Shown piece after piece: positions 6,598-10,647 of a DNA stretch of 10,647 nt (position 1 is the stretch's first letter; the number at the start of each line of letters is the position of its first letter). This DNA is from Burkholderiales bacterium (lineage in GTDB: Bacteria > Pseudomonadota > Gammaproteobacteria > Burkholderiales > Casimicrobiaceae), in NCBI GenBank assembly GCA_031283405.1, contig JAITBX010000052.1:1-10647 (forward strand), given 5' to 3'. A program made the position numbers and the translations under genes. Under the pieces are notes generated by a model. The model did not search any database. It was not told where the DNA came from and saw only the letters and a list, made by a program, of their open reading frames with translations.

Positions 6598-6808
6598 CGT
6601 ATCGCATTTGCAACACTGCCCACGAACCATGCCCGTCGCGTTGGCTACGTCGGCAAGCCGAGGAAAACGGAATCCGCCCGCGCATGCGGCAGCATGAATG
6701 AGGATAACGTCGTCTCCAACAAGATTTATGGCAGCATAATGTTACGTACATAAACTGTGTATGAATCTTTTAATCATTGTAAAAATTCGATAAAATCCAA
6801 TGACCAAA

Positions 6809-6828
6809 TTGCCGAAAAATAACGGCAA
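6809..6828 (+). repeat. Small hairpin in the leader of the CZB-like gene
   Basis: TTGCCG (6809-6814) and CGGCAA (6823-6828) form a 6-bp stem with an 8-base A-rich loop, 18 bases before the Shine-Dalgarno. It lies in an AT-rich leader. Not followed by T residues. Function unknown. Confidence 0.3.
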
Positions 6829-6858
6829 ATAAAAAGTAAAACAGGGAAGGGGGACGCT

Positions 6859-7299
6859 ATGAAGTGGATGAACTGGTTGAGGGAGGAGCAACCGTTTGAC
6901 GATGCTTCTTTTAAATCAATCGCAGAAGATAAAAATGAACTGGATATGAAGCAAGTCTTCGATATCCAAAAAACGTGGGTTGCCTGTCTCGAAGATTTGG
7001 TTCACCACCAGATCGACAGAACCCTCGACTTTTCTCGCAAAACCGCCACGCCGCCTTTTCTGCTGCGGCGATGGGTTTACGGCTCAGCCCGGCAGCGGTA
7101 CGGCGAACTCTTTGAATATCAGGCGTTGAGCGGCGCGTATGAAAAATTTCATGCGTGTTCAGATGCCGTGCTTCACTACAATCAGTACGGCCTCAAAGAG
7201 CACGCGCTGCAAATTCTGGAAGACGAGCTTCCCGTTCATTCGGAAAACGTTCAAGCCAGCGTCGTGCGGCTGTACGCGGAGACAACAAAAAAAAAGTAG
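6859..7299 (+). CDS. Small stand-alone protein resembling a degenerate CZB domain
   Basis: 146 aa, soluble, no signal peptide or membrane segment. From about residue 34 to 140 the pattern resembles the chemoreceptor zinc-binding (CZB) four-helix domain: a Trp at 40 where CZB has HxxW, RRWVYG (70-75) where CZB has CxxGKWxYG, and YEKFH (94-98) where CZB has HxxxH, then an amphipathic helix with ALQILEDEL. Of the four expected zinc ligands (three His, one Cys) only His98 aligns; the others appear as Gln37, Phe67 and Tyr94. CZB domains usually sit on chemoreceptors or diguanylate cyclases and sense zinc or hypochlorite; here the domain is alone and probably binds no zinc in that way. Start: ATG with AAGGGGG five bases upstream. 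The gene is AT-richer than its neighbours and ends in a nine-A run coding Lys-Lys-Lys. The family assignment comes from pattern only; a new helical family remains possible. Confidence 0.5.
   Translation: MKWMNWLREEQPFDDASFKSIAEDKNELDMKQVFDIQKTWVACLEDLVHHQIDRTLDFSRKTATPPFLLRRWVYGSARQRYGELFEYQALSGAYEKFHACSDAVLHYNQYGLKEHALQILEDELPVHSENVQASVVRLYAETTKKK
7287..7295 (+). other. Nine-A homopolymer at the end of the CZB-like gene
   Basis: A9 immediately before the AG of the final Lys and the TAG stop. One extra A moves the ribosome past the stop and extends the protein by about 22 residues, to a TGA near 7365. Transcriptional slippage or replication indels are plausible here; no evidence of use. Confidence 0.4.
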
Positions 7300-7351
7300 G
7301 AGTGCGGCGAAAGCGGGAGAGGTTTTTTGTTCAGGGACGCGCTGATCTAAA

Positions 7352-7384
7352 CCGTTCGCCCTGAGCTTGTCGAAGGGTGAACGG
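7352..7384. repeat. REP-like palindromic repeat between convergent genes
   Basis: CCGTTCGCCCT (7352-7362) and AGGGTGAACGG (7374-7384) pair with a single G-U, around an 11-base loop containing CTTGTCGA. I recall near-identical elements of the GTTCGCCCTGAGCTTGTCGA type as common dispersed intergenic repeats in many proteobacteria. It sits in the 123-base gap between the convergent CZB-like gene and grxD, where it could limit read-through in either direction; no strong T-run follows. Confidence 0.65.
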
Positions 7385-7422
7385 CAAATCATCAAGGGCA
7401 TCGACTCAGCCCGAGCGGTGTT

Positions 7423-7737
7423 TCAATTCTTCGCCGCCAGCATCGCCGCCAACTCGCCACTCTCGAACATCTCTCGCATGATGTCGCAACCGCCGACGAA
7501 CGCGCCGTTGACGTAGAGCTGCGGGAAAGTCGGCCAGTTCGCGTAGTCTTTGGCGCCTTGCCGGACTTCAGAATCGTCGAGCACGTTGACCGAAAAAAAA
7601 TCCGCGACGCCGCACTGCCGCAAAATCTCCACCGCCGTCGCCGAAAAACCGCACATCGGCATCTTCGGCGTCCCCTTCATGTAGAGGACAACCGGATGCT
7701 CCGTCACCTGCGCGTGAATCGTTTCCTGCACTGTCAT
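7423..7737 (-). CDS. grxD: Monothiol CGFS glutaredoxin (Grx4 type)
   Basis: Cytosolic monothiol glutaredoxin that binds a bridging [2Fe-2S] cluster with glutathione and passes it on, often with BolA-family partners; it is not mainly a disulfide reductase. The 104 aa match the usual length for bacterial Grx4 (E. coli 115). The active site is CGFS at 29-32, preceded by Lys21 in the MKGTP glutathione-binding motif; WPTFPQLYVNG carries the cis-proline, and GGCDI binds the glutathione tail. The ATG at 7737 has only a weak G-rich site (GGGGTG) upstream. It is a single gene, convergent with the CZB-like gene and divergent from the ior-type operon, whose small subunit itself carries [2Fe-2S] clusters; the adjacency is suggestive but may be chance. 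Confidence 0.95.
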   Translation of the reverse strand: MTVQETIHAQVTEHPVVLYMKGTPKMPMCGFSATAVEILRQCGVADFFSVNVLDDSEVRQGAKDYANWPTFPQLYVNGAFVGGCDIMREMFESGELAAMLAAKN

Positions 7738-7767
7738 TTGAACACCCCAAAAGAAAAAGTCGCAACT

Positions 7768-7796
7768 ATTCTACTCTTGCGCCGCCGCTTTTATAA
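7768..7796 (-). promoter_or_regulatory. Candidate grxD promoter
   Basis: On the minus strand TTATAA (7791-7796), a 17-base spacer and TAGAAT (7768-7773), 30 bases upstream of the ATG. The -10 is good, the -35 matches only 3 of 6. Confidence 0.32.
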
Positions 7797-7847
7797 GGGT
7801 GCGCGCACTGGCAGCTGACGCCTGATTCCCAATCCCTGATTGCGGCA

Positions 7848-7876
7848 TGGTGAAATAACGGCGGCGGTGCTATCAT
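7848..7876 (+). promoter_or_regulatory. Extended -10 promoter of the iorA-iorB operon
   Basis: TGGTGA (7848-7853), 17-base spacer, TATCAT (7871-7876) preceded by TG one base upstream (TGC TATCAT), the extended -10 form. Start near 7883 gives a leader of about 30 bases. The -35 is poor, as is common with extended -10 promoters. Confidence 0.45.
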
Positions 7877-7912
7877 CATCAAGATTTCTCCGGCATTTCC
7901 AGCGAGGAAAAA

Positions 7913-8368
7913 ATGAAAATCACGCTTCACGTCAACGGACACGCTCACACGATTGACGCTCCCGGCAAGATGCCTTTGCTTTGGGCGTTACGCGATTTGC
8001 TCGGGCTGGTCGGCACAAAATACGGTTGCGGCATCGGCCAGTGCGGTTCTTGCACGGTGCACTTGGATGGCAAGCCGGTTCGCTCTTGTATGGTGACAAT
8101 AGATTCGGTAGGAAAAAAAGCCGTCACCACCATCGAGGCCATCGGCGACACGCCCAACGGCGCGAAGGTGCAAGCGGCCTGGGTGGATGCCAAGGTGGCG
8201 CAGTGCGGCTACTGCCAGGCCGGACAGATCATGACGGCCACGGCGCTGCTCAACCACACGCCGCATCCCACGGATGCCGACATCGACGCGGCCATGACGG
8301 GCGCGATCTGCCGCTGCGGCACGCATATGCGGCTGCGCGAAGCCATCAAGAATGCAGCCAAAGCGTGA
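7913..8368 (+). CDS. iorA: [2Fe-2S] small subunit of an isoquinoline 1-oxidoreductase-type Mo hydroxylase
   Basis: Electron-transfer subunit of a xanthine-oxidase-family enzyme, passing electrons from the molybdenum site through two [2Fe-2S] clusters. The 151 aa have the usual two domains: a plant-type ferredoxin cluster with Cys39, 44, 47 and 59 (CGCGIGQCGSC ... C) and a helical domain with Cys98, 101, 133 and 135 (QCGYCQAGQIM ... CRCGTH). It has no signal peptide, so it is expected to be exported folded together with the Tat-bearing large subunit. The ATG at 7913 has GAGG seven bases upstream. The large-subunit gene begins 8 bases after the stop. There is no FAD subunit between them, which points to the two-subunit IorAB / membrane aldehyde dehydrogenase branch. 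The true substrate (N-heterocycle or aldehyde) cannot be read from sequence. Codons 1-69 and 70-151 differ sharply in composition. Confidence 0.88.
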   Translation: MKITLHVNGHAHTIDAPGKMPLLWALRDLLGLVGTKYGCGIGQCGSCTVHLDGKPVRSCMVTIDSVGKKAVTTIEAIGDTPNGAKVQAAWVDAKVAQCGYCQAGQIMTATALLNHTPHPTDADIDAAMTGAICRCGTHMRLREAIKNAAKA

Positions 8369-8376
8369 GGCGAGCC

Positions 8377-10647
8377 ATGTCCAGCACAACCTTCCCATTC
8401 GCCGAATCCGACGCCTACATCCGCGACCTGATGGGCGCGGCGCAAAACAAATCGGCCCGCCTTGCCCTGCCGCTGGACCGGCGCGGCTTTCTCAAGCTGG
8501 CCGGCGCGGGCCTGACGCTGGGCTTTTACCTGCCCGGCGGCGCCCGCGCCGACAGCGAAACGCCGCAGGCCGCGGGCGCGGCCAGCCACGCGCCCGCCAT
8601 GAACGCCTTTGTGCGCGTCGCGCCCGACAACACCGTGACCGTCTATTCCAAGGCGCCGGAAATCGGCCAGGGCATCAAGACCGCGCTGGGCCTCATCATT
8701 GCCGAGGAGCTGGACGCGGACTGGAGCCGCACCACGGTCGAGCAAGCGCCCATCGACGCCAAGACTTACGGCTACCAAGGCGCGGGCGGATCGACGACCA
8801 TTCCCCGCGCCTGGGATCAACTGCGCCAAGCGGGCGCGGCGGCCAAGGCCATGCTGATTGCCGCCGCCGCGCAAGAGTGGAAGGTGAACCCCGCCGAAAT
8901 CACCGCCAAAGACTCCGTGCTGACCCACGCGGCCAGCGGCAAAAGCGCCACCTACGGCGCGCTGGCTGAGGCCGCCGCCAAGCTGCCCCCGCCCGACGCG
9001 GCCACGCTCAAGCTCAAGACGCGCGACCAATACCGCCTGCTGGGCCGCCGCCATCGCGGGGTGGACGATGAAAAAATCGTGCGCGGAGCGCCGCTCTTTG
9101 GCATCGACGTGCGGCTGCCCGGCATGGCCTATGCCAGCTTTGCCAAGTGCCCGGCGGCGGGCGGCAAGGTCAAGTCGGCCAATCTCGATGAAGTCAAGGC
9201 GCAGCCCGGCGTGATGGACGCCTTCATCGTCGAAGGCACGGGCAAGCCCACCGAGGTGATGCCCGGCGTGGCCATCATCGCCCGCAACACCTGGGCCGCG
9301 TTTCAGGCGCAGGACAACCTCGACGTGACGTGGGACGAAACCGGCGCGGCCAAGGAGTCGTCCCGCGACCTCGCCGCCCGCGCCAAGCAATATGCCGCCG
9401 GCCCCTTCCCCGCCAGCGCCGACCGCAACGTGGGCGACGTGGACAAGGCGTTTGCCAGCGCCGCCAAAACCATCGAGGCGTATTACGAATACCCCTTCGT
9501 CGCCCACGCCAACATGGAGCCGCAAAACGCCACCGCGTGGTGGCACGACGGCATCATGGAAATCTGGGCGCCCACGCAGCAGCCCGGCGGCGGCCAGAAG
9601 CTCGTCGCCAGCGTGCTCGGCCTGCCCGAAGACAAGGTGCTCGTCCACCAGACCCGCGTCGGCAACGGCTTTGGCCGCCGCCTGCTCAACGATTACATGT
9701 GCGAGGCCGCCGCCATCGCCCGCAAAGTGCAAGGCCCGGTCAAGCTGCAATGGTCGCGCGAGGACGACTTCAGCCACGACTTTCTGCGCCCCGCCGGCTA
9801 CCACCAGTTCAAGGGCGGCATCGACGCGCAAGGCCGGCTCGACGCCTGGCAAGAACACTTCATCACCTTCACCGCCGACGGCAAAAACCCGGCGGCGGGC
9901 GCCGATTACTCGCGCTTTCTGGCCTACGCCTGCAAAGCGCCCAACCTGCGCCGCGGCCTGACGCTGATGAATTTGAAAGTCCCCACCGGCCCCTGGCGCG
10001 CCCCCGGCGACAACGCCCAGGTCTTTGCCCAACAAGGCTTCATGCACGAGCTGTCATTGGCGGCGGGGCGCGACCATGTGGAGTTTTTGATCGACGCCGC
10101 AAGCCGCGACGTGCCCGAACTCGCCCCCAGGAGCAAGGACGTGAACTTCAGCCCCGCCCGCGCCGTGGGCGTCATCAAACTCTGCGCCGAAAAAGCCGGC
10201 TGGGGCAAATCCTTGCCCAAGGGGCGCGGCCTCGGCCTGGCCTGGTGCTACTCCCACGCCGGCCACGCCGCGCAGGCGGTGGAACTCTCCGTGGACGCCA
10301 ACAAGAAAATCACCATCCACCGCGTGGTGGTCGCCGCCGACATCGGGCAAGTGGTGGAACTGGCGGGGGCCGAATCCCAAGCCCAGGGCGCGTGCGTGGA
10401 CGCCTTTTCAGTCGCGCTGGCGCAGCAAATCACCCTCGAAAACGGCCGCGTGCGCGAACAGAATTTCAGCGCGTACCCCATTCTGCGGCTCCCCTTCGCC
10501 CCCGCCGCCATCGAGGTTTACTTCGTCGATTCCGGCTTTCCCCCCACCGGCATGGGCGAACCCGCCTTCCCCGCGATGGCTCCGGCAATCGCCAACGCCA
10601 TCTACGCCGCCACCGGCGAGCGCCTGCGGGCCATGCCGTTCAGCAGG
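8377..10647 (+). CDS. iorB: Tat-exported molybdopterin large subunit, isoquinoline 1-oxidoreductase / aldehyde oxidase type, 3' end cut
   Basis: Catalytic subunit binding the molybdenum-molybdopterin cytosine dinucleotide; hydroxylates an N-heterocycle or aldehyde, with electrons leaving through the [2Fe-2S] subunit. 757 codons are open to the window edge. Seen: a twin-arginine signal DRRGFLK (Arg35-Arg36), a hydrophobic stretch and an ARA-D cleavage site near 58; GAGGSTT around 135-141; VGNGFGRR at 428-435; TGPWRAPGDN at 537-546; and PPTGMGEPAFP with the catalytic Glu728. The reading reaches the RLRAMPF segment that normally ends the family, so the stop should be just outside. The start ATG (8377) has GAGG overlapping the iorA stop, suggesting translational coupling. 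The usual VNP-like motif before the QxxG loop reads VEL at 660-662. Very high third-position GC. The gene symbol is by family; the substrate is unknown. Confidence 0.87.
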   Translation, partial: MSSTTFPFAESDAYIRDLMGAAQNKSARLALPLDRRGFLKLAGAGLTLGFYLPGGARADSETPQAAGAASHAPAMNAFVRVAPDNTVTVYSKAPEIGQGIKTALGLIIAEELDADWSRTTVEQAPIDAKTYGYQGAGGSTTIPRAWDQLRQAGAAAKAMLIAAAAQEWKVNPAEITAKDSVLTHAASGKSATYGALAEAAAKLPPPDAATLKLKTRDQYRLLGRRHRGVDDEKIVRGAPLFGIDVRLPGMAYASFAKCPAAGGKVKSANLDEVKAQPGVMDAFIVEGTGKPTEVMPGVAIIARNTWAAFQAQDNLDVTWDETGAAKESSRDLAARAKQYAAGPFPASADRNVGDVDKAFASAAKTIEAYYEYPFVAHANMEPQNATAWWHDGIMEIWAPTQQPGGGQKLVASVLGLPEDKVLVHQTRVGNGFGRRLLNDYMCEAAAIARKVQGPVKLQWSREDDFSHDFLRPAGYHQFKGGIDAQGRLDAWQEHFITFTADGKNPAAGADYSRFLAYACKAPNLRRGLTLMNLKVPTGPWRAPGDNAQVFAQQGFMHELSLAAGRDHVEFLIDAASRDVPELAPRSKDVNFSPARAVGVIKLCAEKAGWGKSLPKGRGLGLAWCYSHAGHAAQAVELSVDANKKITIHRVVVAADIGQVVELAGAESQAQGACVDAFSVALAQQITLENGRVREQNFSAYPILRLPFAPAAIEVYFVDSGFPPTGMGEPAFPAMAPAIANAIYAATGERLRAMPFSR

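Larger units (their letters stand above)
6460..6858. other. Divergent intergenic region between aqpZ and the CZB-like gene
   Basis: 399 bases without a credible gene. The aqpZ side (6460-6700) is GC-rich and holds a perfect palindrome (6492-6509), a TATCAT on the minus strand (6522-6527) without a matching -35, and two TTCACA direct repeats (6577-6597). The side next to the plus-strand gene (about 6720-6845) is strongly AT-rich and probably carries its promoter; TAAAAT-like boxes near 6790 have no good -35. A 6-bp hairpin lies at 6809-6828. Confidence 0.6.

Noticed and set aside
6460..6630. N-terminal extension of aqpZ up to 6630
   Set aside because: The ATG at 6459 has an ideal Shine-Dalgarno and gives the family length; the extension is not hydrophobic and covers a palindrome and likely promoter.
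6694..6753. A 19-codon plus-strand frame as a possible leader peptide
   Set aside because: No Shine-Dalgarno, no attenuator structure after it, and no run of regulatory codons.
8209..10047. A 612-codon open frame on the minus strand across iorA and iorB
   Set aside because: It is antisense to two genes with all family motifs. Its Gly/Ala/Val/Arg-rich translation is the usual shadow of strongly GC-biased third positions, and it has no recognisable domain.

Overview
The window reads as chromosomal DNA of a Gram-negative proteobacterium, most likely a betaproteobacterium. Evidence: a lipid A gene (lpxH), an exported cyclophilin next to a cytosolic one, an AqpZ-type water channel, a monothiol CGFS glutaredoxin, and a Tat-exported molybdenum hydroxylase. 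The ppiA-ppiB-lpxH order is one I associate with Burkholderiales and relatives. No gene names the genus. There is no tRNA, rRNA, CRISPR array, insertion sequence or phage gene.

Layout. On the minus strand, in transcription order from high to low coordinate: aqpZ (5749-6459, followed by a clear intrinsic terminator), engB and purB (a likely pair), ppiA and ppiB (an operon ending in an intrinsic terminator), then lpxH with its own promoter, and cfa, which runs off the left edge only slightly short of its C-terminus. Next comes a 399-base, partly AT-rich divergent intergenic region, then a lone plus-strand gene (6859-7299) for a small protein resembling a CZB (chemoreceptor zinc-binding) domain that has lost most of its zinc ligands. 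It converges on grxD across a REP-like palindrome. Divergent from grxD is a two-gene operon on the plus strand: a [2Fe-2S] subunit and a Tat-exported molybdopterin subunit of the isoquinoline 1-oxidoreductase / aldehyde oxidase type. The latter runs to the right edge within a few codons of its expected end.

Function. Most of the window is housekeeping: envelope synthesis and modification (lpxH, cfa), protein folding (ppiA, ppiB), ribosome assembly (engB), purine synthesis (purB), water flux (aqpZ) and Fe-S handling (grxD). The accessory parts are the CZB-like gene and the ior-type oxidoreductase.

Points of most interest: (1) a 13-bp hairpin in the cfa leader that buries the Shine-Dalgarno sequence; (2) abrupt codon-composition changes inside cfa (near 1091) and inside the [2Fe-2S] subunit gene (near 8120), so the 7 kb between them differs in third-position composition from both flanks; (3) the degenerate stand-alone CZB-like protein. 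I do not see a convincing wholly new multi-gene system.
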